This document shows positions 20,433 through 30,564 of a stretch of DNA of 43,545 bases, piece after piece. This stretch comes from Vibrio aestivus (GTDB taxonomy: Bacteria; Pseudomonadota; Gammaproteobacteria; Enterobacterales; Vibrionaceae), in assembly GCA_003263845.1 (NCBI GenBank), contig JYJN01000060.1, positions 1 through 43,545 of the forward strand, given 5' to 3'. The notes beneath the pieces were generated by a model. That model was given only the letters and a program-made list of their open reading frames with translations, ran no database searches and had not been told where the DNA came from. The position numbers were made by a program, and so were the translations under genes. Numbering within the stretch: position 1 is the stretch's first letter; each line of letters starts with the position of its first letter.

Positions 20433-21344
20433 GTGGACATCAATAAGCTTTTACCACTTCTACCCGATCTCGCGACCTTCGCGACCATTGTTGAGGAAAA
20501 CAGCTTTTCTGCTTGCGCGAACAAGTTAGGCGTTGCCCCTTCGTCCGTAAGCCGCACATTGGCTAAGCTAGAAAAAGCGCTTCATGTAAAACTATTGGAT
20601 AGAACGACAAGGAAAATTCAGCTCACATCGACGGGTCATGAAGTCTATGCGATAAGCGTGCAAATGATGGAGTCAGCACAGCTGGCGGTTAAAGCGGCGC
20701 AATCGCAGCAACAAGATTTATCTGGAACCATTCGTGTTGCTGCTCCTAAAGCTTTGACTAAGCAAGTACTGGCACCTATTATTCTTGATTTCATCGAGCA
20801 AACCCCAAATGTAGAAGTGGAACTGAAAGCCATCGATCACATAATCGATCCTTTTAGTCACGAAGTGGATGTGCTGATTCATATCACGCCGACGCCCATC
20901 GAAGGATTAGTCGCCATAAAGCTATTTGACGTCGATTTGCTGCTTTGCGCCACTCCGCAATACTTATCAGAAAACGGCACACCAACACACCCTAACGACC
21001 TACTTAATCACGCCTGTATTTCCCTCAGTGAAGAACAGAAAGACAAGGTGTGGCAATTCCAAAAAGGCCAGCAACAGTCGACGGTGACCGTCGCTGGGCC
21101 ACTAGCCGTGAACCATACCGAGATAAGACGTGAAGCCGTAGAGCGGCACATTGGCATTGCCCCCTTTCCAAGTTTCTGCGTTGAAGAACAGATTAACAAT
21201 GGTGAACTGCTACAAGTACTGAAGGAGTGGAAGCTCACCGGCAAATTCCAAGGCCAAGTAGTGGCTCAATATCTGCAATCCAAATATGTCCCTGCGCAAA
21301 TCAAAGCCTTTGTCCAACACTGCAAAGAGCATCTAACAAACTGA
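20433..21344 (+). CDS. LysR-family transcriptional regulator, divergent from EamA exporter
   Basis: A 303-residue LTTR: winged helix DLATFATIVEENSFSACANKLGVAPSSVSRTLAKLEKAL at the N-terminus, then a LysR substrate-binding domain (IRVAAPKALTKQVLAPIILDFIEQ). The open frame extends to 20301, but the earlier part overlaps the divergent gene and is not family-like; GTG at 20433 begins exactly where LTTRs do, with AAAGGA ten bases upstream. It probably controls the EamA gene. The effector is unknown. Confidence 0.85.
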   Translation: MDINKLLPLLPDLATFATIVEENSFSACANKLGVAPSSVSRTLAKLEKALHVKLLDRTTRKIQLTSTGHEVYAISVQMMESAQLAVKAAQSQQQDLSGTIRVAAPKALTKQVLAPIILDFIEQTPNVEVELKAIDHIIDPFSHEVDVLIHITPTPIEGLVAIKLFDVDLLLCATPQYLSENGTPTHPNDLLNHACISLSEEQKDKVWQFQKGQQQSTVTVAGPLAVNHTEIRREAVERHIGIAPFPSFCVEEQINNGELLQVLKEWKLTGKFQGQVVAQYLQSKYVPAQIKAFVQHCKEHLTN

Positions 21345-21433
21345 TAAGTTGTGTTATAACAGCGCTCTCTTACTTTCTAGTCTTTGTTAGTAGGCGTAGT
21401 TTTCATCGTAAACTGTCGGAGAGCAGATACGAA

Positions 21434-21469
21434 ACAACCCCAGTTCAGTCGATCTGGGGTTGTGTTTTT
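21434..21469 (+). terminator. Terminator after the LysR gene
   Basis: ACAACCCCAG and CTGGGGTTGT form a 10-base stem with a 10-base loop, followed by GTTTTT; convergent with the alkyl sulfatase gene ending at 21496. Confidence 0.75.
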
Positions 21470-21495
21470 CAGTCTAAATATTTATCACTAACGCC

Positions 21496-23552
21496 TTAGC
21501 GATAAATTTGGCTATCAACTTCCTGACCCTGGGTTGGGCGAGGTACAATTTCAAATGCTTCATCAAACTCTGTTGATACTTCACTTAGTGTTTGTAGTAC
21601 AGATTTATCACCAGAAATACCTGCTTGACCACTCTCGAACAGCGCTTGTAGTGACGTTTCCTTCATCAAAATTCTATTAATGTCTGACTTGTTGATGTGC
21701 AGAGTCGCATCTGCTTTTCTTAAATCATTCGTTTGAATGTTATTCAAGTTACCGTTTGATAACTCAACAAAGTACGTTTCTTTAAGATCTGGTACATTTA
21801 TAGATAGTGTAAAGTCCCTACCGTCAGCCTCAGTTGCAATTACTTTAACAGCCATGAAGTCGAGTAGATTTTCTACAGTCATTGCAGATAAAACGTCTGC
21901 TGATGTTGCTTTTGGATTACCCGGCTGAGTACCAATGCGAAGCTCCTGCGCACCACTTAGGAAAACGTTACGCCAACCTGCACCTTCTGCTTGATAACCT
22001 TGTTGTTCCCAGTTATCTGCGAGTAACTTACGAGCGTCAGTGTGAGAGTCACAAGCTCGTACGATATGATCAAGCATCACCCCTGAGAAGCGGTATTCAC
22101 CTTTATCAAAGAAAGATTTCGCCGTGTCAAAACCAGCATCACAACCACCGTATGCTGTTACGAAGCGCTCAGCTTCTTGCGCCACGCTCATTCGGTCTAG
22201 GTTGGCCGGGTTCATGTCAAAGTAGCCAAGATACATGTTGTATACAGCACGGGCGTTGTGGCTGTATGTACCGTGATAGCCGTTTGTGTGCCATAGCTGT
22301 TGCAAGCTAGTTGGTAGCTCATCGTTGATGGTCGCACCGATATCTTGCAGTACCATGCCATTGTTTGCTAGACGTAGTGTTTGATTATGTACAAAACCGT
22401 AGTTATCACGTTGAGCTTTCATGTACTCGTTGATGTCTTCGTTACCCCAGATAGGTGCAGAGTGTGAACCCATCAGAATTTCAATCTCATCACCCCATGC
22501 ATGAATCATCTCATTAATGTCTTTCGACCATTTTAGTGAGTCACGTACCTTCGCGCCGCGAAGCGTGTACACGTTGTGCATGCCTTGGTATAGCATCTCA
22601 CCAGTCCAGATAACATTTTGCTCTGGCAGATAAGCGACGTTGCCGGAAGGTGCCTCGGTGCCAGCTGTATCCATAAATACGAACTTCACGCCATCAATTT
22701 CACGCTCATGGAATTTTTCTTCATCCCCAGATGGGAATGTTTTATCCGGCATAACAAGCGTGATTTCGTAGTCCGGGCCTTGAGACCAACCATTTGCAAG
22801 CGCTGCATCCACCACACCTGTTGTTGATGCTGGACCTAAAGTCGCACCGTATTGATACGCTGCACGACGTGACATCGCATTACCAGCAAGCACGTTCTCA
22901 TCAACCGTTTCTTTAACAAAACCGTGAGGCGCATAAGTCACTACATCAGGAAAGCGGTCTAGGACTGCACGAGAGCCACCAAAGTGATCCGCATGCGAAT
23001 GTGAATAAATCATTGCAACAACTGGTTCGTCACCACCTTCTGGCACGTTGCTTAGGAAGAACTCTAGAGATGCTTCCATTGCTTTGTCATGCATCAATAC
23101 GTCATACACGATCCAACCAGAATCAGATTTAATAAAGGTCGTTGATGCTAGGTCAGTGCCTCGTACTTGATAGATACCATCTGTAACCTGATATAAACCA
23201 TTTGCAGAGAAGTTGCTTGACCTTGACGCCACAATGATGGGTTTACCGTTTTTGGTGAAGAATCATGTAGGCGTAAACCTTCATGTAAGTTTACGAAACG
23301 ATCGCGCAATGTCGCATGAGTATTGTCGTCCAGTTCAACGATTAGACCACGATCATTATCTTGGAATACTTTCGTATCATTAAAGTTAAGTGTTTCAGCA
23401 AAAGCTGCGTTAGCCGCAACGGTGTGCTCAGTCGCTGGCTTGCCTTGAGTACCTGTTAGCGCACTCACATTGATATGCTCATGATCGTGTTGGCTCGCAA
23501 TAGCACCCATTGATAATGTTGATACTGCAACTGCAACAATTGACTTTTTCAT
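21496..23552 (-). CDS. Exported class III alkyl sulfatase, divergent paralogue (one frameshift)
   Basis: Repaired length about 685 residues. A signal peptide (MKKSIVAVAVSTLSMGAIA) suggests periplasmic location. The metallo-beta-lactamase fold has SHSHADHFGG, then GTEAPSGNVAYLP and GEMLYQGMHN, a dimerisation domain, and a C-terminal SCP2-like domain (LHINKSDINRILMKETSLQALFESG). Family members (SdsA1, YjcS, BDS1) hydrolyse primary alkyl sulfates such as SDS. Here two common motifs differ: EAPSG in place of EAPxE, and SHSAPIWG in place of SHHWPxWG, so activity or substrate may be altered. The frame breaks at 23227-23228, where one added base joins NPSLWRQGQ to NFSANGLYQV. Compare the intact paralogue at 36659-38614. 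Confidence 0.85.
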
Positions 23553-23667
23553 AATAAATACCTGAAAGATGGTAGTTCCAAATAAAAGCGTAATAGCTCG
23601 TAATCAAGCACCGTGATCAGTCACAAACTCTAACCACGCATAAGCTCGTTGTCTTAATTAAGGCTTT

Positions 23668-23691
23668 ACGGTATGGAAACAATTATACCGT
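23668..23691 (-). promoter_or_regulatory. Inverted repeat over the -10 of the alkyl sulfatase
   Basis: ACGGTAT-N10-ATACCGT. A minus-strand TATAAT (23682-23687) lies across one arm with no good -35, as in activator-dependent promoters. The LysR regulator at 23779-24687 is the obvious candidate to bind here. Confidence 0.35.
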
Positions 23692-23712
23692 TCAGATATT
23701 TTTGAATAACCC

Positions 23713-23757
23713 AAAAAAGTAATTTCTGATATTTAATATAGTGATATCAGAAATTAC
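23713..23757 (-). terminator. Terminator of the LysR gene
   Basis: GTAATTTCTGATAT (23719-23732) and ATATCAGAAATTAC (23744-23757) form a perfect 14-base stem; on the minus strand a T6 run follows. It sits just past the LysR stop and separates it from the sulfatase. Confidence 0.8.
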
Positions 23758-23778
23758 CGTTACTTAGGCAATTTTTAC

Positions 23779-24687
23779 TCAAATGACTCGAGAAATTGTT
23801 TCTCTCAGCCAAGTATTAGCTTGATTGGATTGCATTTTCGTTAGCGATGTCATGTAAGAATCAAAGGTGTGGTTGCTAAAAGGAAAAGGCAGTAAGGTCA
23901 AGTTAAAAGCAGCTTGATAACGCTTCGCAATTGAGAGCGGTACTACCCCAATTGCTTCGCTATAAGAGACGGCTTCAATCATTCCCATTAGCGACTTATG
24001 TTCACTATAGGCTTGGCGCTGAGGAAGAACTTCGTCGGTGATCCAATCAACAAACTTGAGATCAAAGCGCGTCAAATCAAAAAATGCATGATGCTCTTGA
24101 AGGTAAGTTGTTTTGTTCAAAGTACTTTCATTAATCCTAGGATGTCCATTTTTTACAATACAGCACAACTGATCTTGTCTAACGACCGAAGAGGTGAACA
24201 TTGCACCTTCTGGGCAGCTAATGCCAATTAGCAAATCGATTTGTTCGTTGCTCAACGCATCGTAAATACGTTCTTCATCGAGTGGCATTTCAATCAGCAG
24301 GATCTCAATCTTGCTCCCAGCAAGCTCTTGATCAAGGCTCTGGCGCAATGAGTGAAATATCACTTCATGACAGTAAACAACAAACTTATGCGTTTGGACA
24401 TCATCAAACTCGGTAAAACTCTCAACCAGGCCCTCTAGTTCCAGAAGCGGTGATTGTAGACGTTCATACAAATGTTGGGCAAAACGAGTTGGCGTCACAC
24501 CACGGCCTGTGCGATTAAACAACTCTTGTCCAGTGGCGGTCTTAAGCCTATTAATACTGTTACTTACCGCAGATTGAGTGATATCGAGCTTTTCAGAGGC
24601 TTTAGTAACAGAGCCACACTGATAAACAACAGCAAATGTTCGCAATAAATTTAGATCGACTTTATGGGGCATAGGATGTTGACGCAT
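23779..24687 (-). CDS. LysR-family transcriptional regulator upstream of alkyl sulfatase
   Basis: A 302-residue LTTR with HTH DLNLLRTFAVVYQCGSVTKASEKLDITQSAVSNSINRLKTATG and a substrate-binding domain related to the LeuO/NodD-like group. It lies directly upstream of the alkyl sulfatase on the same strand, with its own terminator between. In Pseudomonas, sdsA1 is controlled by the adjacent LTTR SdsB1, so a similar role is plausible. Starts at 24687 or 24672 are possible; neither has a clear ribosome site. Confidence 0.82.
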   Translation of the reverse strand: MRQHPMPHKVDLNLLRTFAVVYQCGSVTKASEKLDITQSAVSNSINRLKTATGQELFNRTGRGVTPTRFAQHLYERLQSPLLELEGLVESFTEFDDVQTHKFVVYCHEVIFHSLRQSLDQELAGSKIEILLIEMPLDEERIYDALSNEQIDLLIGISCPEGAMFTSSVVRQDQLCCIVKNGHPRINESTLNKTTYLQEHHAFFDLTRFDLKFVDWITDEVLPQRQAYSEHKSLMGMIEAVSYSEAIGVVPLSIAKRYQAAFNLTLLPFPFSNHTFDSYMTSLTKMQSNQANTWLRETISRVI

Positions 24688-24919
24688 GAAGAGAAGTAGA
24701 TTTGAAACTTTACCACAGCAATAAAAAAATGTTCAGTTCTTGAAACATGCATATAAAGGCTCTTACGAGTTACTTTAACCGCAAGCTACACGTTGTCCTG
24801 TAACCCAAAAGCACTCCGACACTCTCGAGTTATCTATGAAGCCTCACCTGTATTCCATTTAAGGCAGGATAGAAAAGTAACATCTGGTAGTCTCAAACCG
24901 CAATTGAAAGACTAATAGT

Positions 24920-24948
24920 AAAAGACCAGCCTTAATAAGCTGGTCTCA
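24920..24948 (-). terminator. Terminator of the sugar ABC/GH3 operon
   Basis: On the minus strand GAGACCAGC-TTATTAAG-GCTGGTCTTTT, 19 bases after the GH3 stop at 24967. Confidence 0.82.
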
Positions 24949-24966
24949 ATTACTCATAATCTTGGA

Positions 24967-26572
24967 CTACTCTACTCGGCAAACCGCCTGACCTTTCGCC
25001 GCTGCTGTTTTCCCTAGCAGGACAGACACCGCAGCTTGGGCACTTTCTGGCTAGGTGAGTGAGCACACAGATAATGTTGTACGTCAGAGAATTCCAGCAG
25101 GTCATATGGGCTGCGCAGGGCGACTACCACCAAGTCAGAATAATCACGGCTCAACTCGCTTACTCTTTGCTTGGCCAGCACCTGATCGAAATCTTCACCC
25201 GGCAGCGGATGATTCTCGGTCACCACCACAAGCACGCCATCATCCGTCGAAGGTAAAGTTTCCATCGTGACAAACTCAATCTGAGAATGCTGCTGTTCCA
25301 GTTCCTTCTTCAAGACATCAAAAGCTCCAACAGCTTGGTTCGGCCCAATACCACGGGGTTCATCAAGTTGTGATAGCTTTGATGAGGCGTAGCATTTAAT
25401 AGGTAGATTTTCTTCTCTTTCAAATCCACACCGCCACGAATCCAAGTAACACCGCCTAATGCTGCATTACGAGCCACCCGTGTATTGGCGGCGATATTTA
25501 ACGGCTCATAAAGTGACATTGGCACGAGTTTCTCAAGCTTAAAGCGCACGACACGCTCTAGCGCCTCATCAATGATCTTTTCATCTAATGAACCTTCCTC
25601 AACCGCTGACACTAAACCGTGAATCATAGCCAATTGCTTGTCCAAATAAGCATCACTGTGATCGTAGTGCTCTTCAGACAGCATAATCATGGTGATGCCA
25701 GCTTTCATCGCTTGAACTGCGGCATCGACAGGTGTGTAATGATTTTGGATCGCACCCATGTTCATACTGTCCGAGATGATGATCCCTTCAAAGCCCATGG
25801 TGTCGCGCAGCACGTGCTGCAATATGGCACGAGACAAAGTTGCCGGTGCATTTGGATCAATTTGCGGGTACAAAATATGGCTGGTCATGATCAAATCGAC
25901 ACCCGCATCAATCGCCGCTTGGAAAGGCGCAAGATCGTTCTCTTTCAGCTCTTCAAATGACTTGTCGACTCTCGGAATATCACGATGGGTATCTCCGTGA
26001 GTATCCCCATGACCTGGGAAGTGCTTGGCACAAGAGATAATCGAACTGTGCGCCAAACCTTTTACTGCTGCTGCTGCATGAGCACTCACTTTATCTGGCA
26101 TATCACCAAATGAGCGAGTGTCGATGATCGGTGATGCCGGATTCAAATTTACATCGCAGCATGGCCCTAAGATACAGTTGAAACCCGCAGATCGCATCTC
26201 GTTACCAAACACTTCGTACATCGCAGCTGTTGACTGTGTTTGTTCCGCGACACCAAGCGCTAGGTTACCCGGCCCCGTGGTGGACTCCCCCACCAGCACG
26301 CCCCATGCACCTTCTTGGTCAACGCCAGAAAGTAGAGGCAAGCGCTGATTTTTGTTTAGAATTTGCTGAAGAGTACGATTCAGTCTTTCGGCTTCATCAA
26401 AGGTTTCTGCATTGTCTTGGCTAAGGTAACAACCGCCTAAGTTGTAGTCGCGTATCATAGCTTCAGCAATTTCCGCATCCTTACCAGGAAAGGCCAATAT
26501 AAATAGCTGCCCGACCTTTTCTTGTAAGCTCCATTGGCCAATTTGCGCCTGAACCTGTTGTTGTGTGACCAT
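24967..26572 (-). CDS. Glycoside hydrolase family 3, NagZ-like (two frameshifts)
   Basis: Repaired length about 535 residues. The GH3 barrel has KHFPGHGDTHGDTHRDIP, where the DTH replaces the DSH of NagZ-type beta-N-acetylglucosaminidases, and the nucleophile Asp in GIIISDSMNMGAI. A C-terminal GH3_C-like domain follows. There is no signal peptide, so it acts in the cytoplasm. One missing base each in G4 at 25355-25358 and G3 at 25038-25040; repairing both gives NLMNPRGIGPNQAVGAF and a normal ending VPQAAVSVLLGKT to a stop at 24967. It lies 61 bases after an ABC permease gene, so it likely cleaves the imported beta-glycoside, perhaps an N-acetylglucosaminide. Confidence 0.82.
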
Positions 26573-26633
26573 AATTCATCCTTTTAATTGTTTCACGCTG
26601 CATCCCTTACCAAAAGGGATGCATCAAAATCGA

Positions 26634-27611
26634 TTATTTCTTACGAAGCTGGCGAATTTGTCCCATGGTGAAGGTCACCGCCACAATCACAATAATCCCG
26701 CGTAAGATGAGCTGTTGGTCCACATTAAGCCCCATCAGAACTAGGCCGTTGTTCACCATACCCATAATCAAAGCACCAATCACGGAACCCACTACCGTAC
26801 CTTTGCCGCCGAACAGACTTGTACCGCCAATGATGACCGCTGCAATCACCAGCATTAAGTCGTTTTCTCCCAAGGTATAACGCGCACTATACAAACGGCC
26901 TGAGTACAAGATGCCTGCCAATGCTGCTAAAAAGCCATTTAGCATCAGTACATATAGCTTGATTCTGTTAACGTTGATACCTGAGTACATCGCCGAGACT
27001 TTATTACCGCCTGTCGCCAACACATGTTTACCAAACGTGGTATTACGAAGCACAAACGCGCCAATCACAGTCACGATCAGTGTCCACAAGAAAAGCACCG
27101 AAAATGGGCCAATATCGCCAGAACCAAAAATAAAGGCATAGGTGTCATTATCGATTGGGATGGACTGTAATGACGTAGACCAACGCGCAATACCCGTGAT
27201 GATCCCCGTCGTACCAAGTGTCACAAGAAAAGAAGGAATACCTATCTGGGTGACGAAGATACCGTTGATAAAACCAATCATGGTGCCAACTAACAAGGCA
27301 GCAGACACGGCCAGCATAATACTGTCGGTCTCTTGCAACGTTAACGCAGAAACTATCGCGGCCAGTGCAACTGTGGCGCCGAAAGAGAGATCAATCTCAG
27401 CGGCGCTGAGAACAAAGGTCATCCCCACCGCCATGATAGCGATGGTGGCCGTTTGTCTTGCAATGTTCATCAGGTTAACCGACGAAAGAAAGCCTTTGTC
27501 GTGGAGCATCACAGAGAAGAACACAAAGATACCTACGAACACGAGGTAAATTATGTAATCGCGCCATTGGATTGCGCTACGTTTTGACGCAGTGAGCGTT
27601 TTTTCATTCAT
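26634..27611 (-). CDS. Sugar ABC transporter permease, RbsC-like (CUT2)
   Basis: A 325-residue inner-membrane protein with about ten helices, of the BPD_transp_2 family. Family segments: GMTFVLSAAEIDLSFGATVALAAIVSA, NGIFVTQIGIPSFLVTLGT and VIIGGTSLFGGKGTVVGSVIGALI with the coupling EAA-like loop. AAGGAAT precedes the start by five bases. It sits between the ATPase gene (14 bases away) and the GH3 gene, in one operon. Confidence 0.9.
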   Translation of the reverse strand: MNEKTLTASKRSAIQWRDYIIYLVFVGIFVFFSVMLHDKGFLSSVNLMNIARQTATIAIMAVGMTFVLSAAEIDLSFGATVALAAIVSALTLQETDSIMLAVSAALLVGTMIGFINGIFVTQIGIPSFLVTLGTTGIITGIARWSTSLQSIPIDNDTYAFIFGSGDIGPFSVLFLWTLIVTVIGAFVLRNTTFGKHVLATGGNKVSAMYSGINVNRIKLYVLMLNGFLAALAGILYSGRLYSARYTLGENDLMLVIAAVIIGGTSLFGGKGTVVGSVIGALIMGMVNNGLVLMGLNVDQQLILRGIIVIVAVTFTMGQIRQLRKK

Positions 27612-27625
27612 TGTCTATTCCTTGC

Positions 27626-29103
27626 TTACTGAACCGCCGCCAGCAGTTCCTCTTCACTGAGTATTTGCCCTTCGATACGACGTGAAATCTGTCCTTTGTG
27701 AACCACATAAATCACATCACAAAAGCTGCCGACTTCCGCATATTCGCTCGACACAAAAATCACCCCATGGCCTTGCTCGGCATACTGGTTAACGATCTTC
27801 ATGATTTCGTATTTTGCATTAATATCGATACCAAAAGTGGGATCATCAAGTAGAAGCACTTTTGCATCTGTCGACATGCATTTACCAATCACCACTTTTT
27901 GTTGATTACCACCAGAAAGAAAACGAACAGATTGCTGTGGCCCTGTGGTTTTCACTCCCAGTTTCTCAATCGCCTCTGTCACCATCGCTTCGCCCGCTTG
28001 CGTGTCGATCACATTCGATTGGGCAATACGGTCAAAGGATGCCATGAGTACATTGTCAAAAACCGAGAAGTCGAGCACTAAGCCTTGAGAGCGGCGCTCC
28101 TCCGGCACCATATTGATACCCTGCTCGATTGCTTGCCTTGGAGAGCGTATGTTCACGCTCTTTCCATTCACCAACACTTCACCGCTTGACAGTGGTGTCA
28201 GGCCATAGATGGCTTCCAAGATTTCCGTTCGGCCGCTCCCTAGTAAACCCGCTAAACCAACGACTTGGCCTGGCATGACCTTCAAGGAGATATCTTGCAA
28301 ACTGCTTGTACAAACATTGCGTAGCTCAAGCAGGGGCACTTCACTGATCTCGTTAGTCACTTCACGTTGCCAACGGATTTGCGTGTCGCGCTTGTTGCCT
28401 AGCATAGCTTCCACCATTTGGTCGATGGACGTCTCAGACGTCGCACATTCCAACACGGTATAACCATCTCGCAGCACCGTCACCGCATCACAAATACGCA
28501 TGATGTCAGCTAGGTAGTGAGTGATGTAAATAATGGTGATGCCTTGCTGCTTAAGCTTGTTAATAACCTTAAACAGATCATTAATCTCATTGTTCGACAG
28601 CGACGCCGTCGGCTCATCGAGCACAATGATTTTGGCATCCATCGCCAACGCTTTGGCAATTTCTACCAACTGCTGCTCACCTAAGCTGAGCTTTTCAACA
28701 ATTTGGTCTGGCGCGACATCAAGCCCTAAAATATCGAGAAGCGGCTGCGCCTTAAGGCCGCGTTTACGATTGGAGATCATTGCCCCTTGCGAGCGATGGC
28801 TAAGGAAAATGTTATCGGCAACACTCAAAGCAGGGACCAAGCTTAAATCTTGATACACCATGCGATGCCTTTTTCTTGCGCTTGTTTTGGTGAGGTAAAG
28901 GTTACGGGCTCACCAAACAAACACACCTCGCCGCCATCACGTTGGTGAAAGCCATTGATGAGCTTCACCAACGTTGATTTGCCTGCGCCATTTTGACCAA
29001 CCAGAGCATGTACTTCACCCTGCTTTAGGGTGAAGTCGACGCCCTTGAGGACGGGCGTCCCATCAAACCCCTTTTTAATTGCAGTGACTTTGATTGCGTC
29101 CAT
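27626..29103 (-). CDS. Sugar ABC transporter ATP-binding protein, RbsA-like (one frameshift)
   Basis: Repaired length about 492 residues with two ABC domains, as in RbsA and XylG. Domain 1: Walker A GQNGAGKSTL, signature LSLGEQQLVEIAKAL, Walker B IIVLDEPTASL. Domain 2: the degenerate GLLGSGRTEILEAIYG typical of this family, signature LSGGNQQKVVIGKC, Walker B VLLLDDPTFGID. The frame breaks at 28861, where adding one A gives KGIAMVYQDLSLVPALSV. It energises uptake with the permease and binding protein encoded on either side. Confidence 0.9.
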
Positions 29104-29122
29104 GCATTACACCTCTCGCAGA

Positions 29123-30205
29123 CTAGTTTGACAGTGCTTTTTGAACAGACTTCGGGGCTGGGCGACGCAGTGCATCTTGCCAAGCTTCAGCCAAGTTCTC
29201 ACGTGTTACCGCACTCGCACCCACGGTGACAAATGCTGGTGTGTCTTCACCCAGTTTCGCTAAAGTGCCCATTTTTGCTAACGTCTGCCCTAGGTCATAA
29301 GGAAGATCTGTCACAATGCCCGACACATTACGCTTCTTCGCCATATCAAGTGCATTCGCCGCGCCAAGGTCCATCGTAACGACCTTTATGTCTTTGCGCC
29401 CTGCTGCGCGAGTCGCAGCCACAACCCCTTCCGCTATGCTGTCCCAAGGTGCATAAATCACCTTAATGTCTGGGTTTTGAGTGATCATTGCCGATGCAAT
29501 CACTTCACCATCGTTGGCATTCGCAATGCCCCGCTTCGCCACTACCTCAACATTTGGGTAAAACTTTTCTAGACTTGCCAAAGCAGCTTCGTCACGTTGG
29601 TTCGTCACATAGTAATTTGCTTCGTGATAGATAAAGCCCGCTTTACCTTCACCGTCTACCGAGTCGGCAATCAGATCTGCAGCCAATTTACCCATTTGAT
29701 ACAAATCATCCGTTACGATGCCCGCGTAGTCTTCACCATGTTTGTAACCTGTCGGCAGATTACTGATCAAAACAAGCTCAGCACCCTGTTCGATCGCTGG
29801 TCGATAGGCCGCTGCGCCAGAAACAGGGTCTACAACCAATGAAATAATGATGTCTGGGTTCATCACCATCGCGGTTTCAACGTCCGTTTTCTGCTTATTG
29901 GCATCAAACTCAGCGTCTGTCACCGCAACCACTTCCACGTTCAAATCTGCAAAAGCTGCTTTAGCACCATCCACAAGAGCGTTCGACCAATCAGACGTAC
30001 TGTGCATTAAAATTGCCGCTTTAAAAGATTGCGCTTTAGCCTGATCAACCTGAGCTTGAGTCAATGTTATCTCACTGTAATCCGTTGCTTGTTCACCATT
30101 TGGTCCAACGGTTTCTGTTACTGCAAAACTATTTGCACTGAAAGCGAGCATTAATGCGCTCGCACAAAAACCACTGAATTTAGAAAATGCGTTCTTGCCA
30201 CTCAT
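29123..30205 (-). CDS. Sugar ABC transporter substrate-binding protein, RbsB-like
   Basis: A 360-residue periplasmic-binding protein (Peripla_BP_4) with a signal peptide ending near ANSFA. The pattern FKAAILMHSTSDWSNALVDGAKAAF, VDPVSGAAAYRPAIEQG and IYAPWDSIAEGVVAATRAAGRKDIKVVTMD is that of class I sugar receptors. A perfect AGGAGG lies eight bases before the ATG. First gene of the operon of receptor, ATPase, permease and GH3 glycosidase; a CRP-like site is present upstream at 30296-30311. Confidence 0.9.
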   Translation of the reverse strand: MSGKNAFSKFSGFCASALMLAFSANSFAVTETVGPNGEQATDYSEITLTQAQVDQAKAQSFKAAILMHSTSDWSNALVDGAKAAFADLNVEVVAVTDAEFDANKQKTDVETAMVMNPDIIISLVVDPVSGAAAYRPAIEQGAELVLISNLPTGYKHGEDYAGIVTDDLYQMGKLAADLIADSVDGEGKAGFIYHEANYYVTNQRDEAALASLEKFYPNVEVVAKRGIANANDGEVIASAMITQNPDIKVIYAPWDSIAEGVVAATRAAGRKDIKVVTMDLGAANALDMAKKRNVSGIVTDLPYDLGQTLAKMGTLAKLGEDTPAFVTVGASAVTRENLAEAWQDALRRPAPKSVQKALSN

Positions 30206-30295
30206 GTTTTACCCTCCTAGGTATTAGATGAGTATTAATATAGGTATTTTGTGGGTATTTTATGAGATCTGGATCATGGCCATAGGATTTAACAC

Positions 30296-30311
30296 GGTGA
30301 TAACAATCACA
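30296..30311. promoter_or_regulatory. Candidate CRP site
   Basis: GGTGA-TAACAA-TCACA: one mismatch from TGTGA-N6-TCACA. Fits catabolite control of a sugar transporter operon. Confidence 0.6.
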
Positions 30312-30391
30312 CTTTTGACCAATTTATAAACAATCAGGGCAAATTATATGAACATTCGGCATAGATATTTTGAGTAAAGTGACCTTACTTT

Positions 30392-30416
30392 GGTGCATAA
30401 ACTTGGGTGCATAAAC
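30392..30416. repeat. Direct repeat GGTGCATAAAC, two copies
   Basis: GGTGCATAAAC at 30392-30402 and 30406-30416, period 14 bases, inside the divergent regulatory region. Confidence 0.7.
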
Positions 30417-30564
30417 AGAGAACAAGAATACCTAATTAACAGGTGCAAATAGGTGAAATATAGGTATTATTATAAAGCTGCTGTACGGTGACTCTATCAA
30501 GCCTGTAAACTGTCGGCTTAAAACGAAGTACCACCAAAAGAAGAAACGATATAAGAGTAAGGAT

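Larger units (their letters stand above)
30206..30564. promoter_or_regulatory. Divergent regulatory region with four TAGGTATT boxes
   Basis: Boxes TAGGTATT at 30218-30225, 30241-30248 and 30461-30468, and its reverse complement AATACCTA at 30427-30434. Two of them share the longer AATATAGGTATT. They flank a CRP-like site and a tandem repeat, and lie between the sugar transporter and a LuxR-type regulator, which is the natural candidate to bind them. Confidence 0.6.

Noticed and set aside
25055..25270. Plus-strand frames opposite the GH3 gene
   Set aside because: Low-complexity antisense translation of a repaired, well-supported gene.
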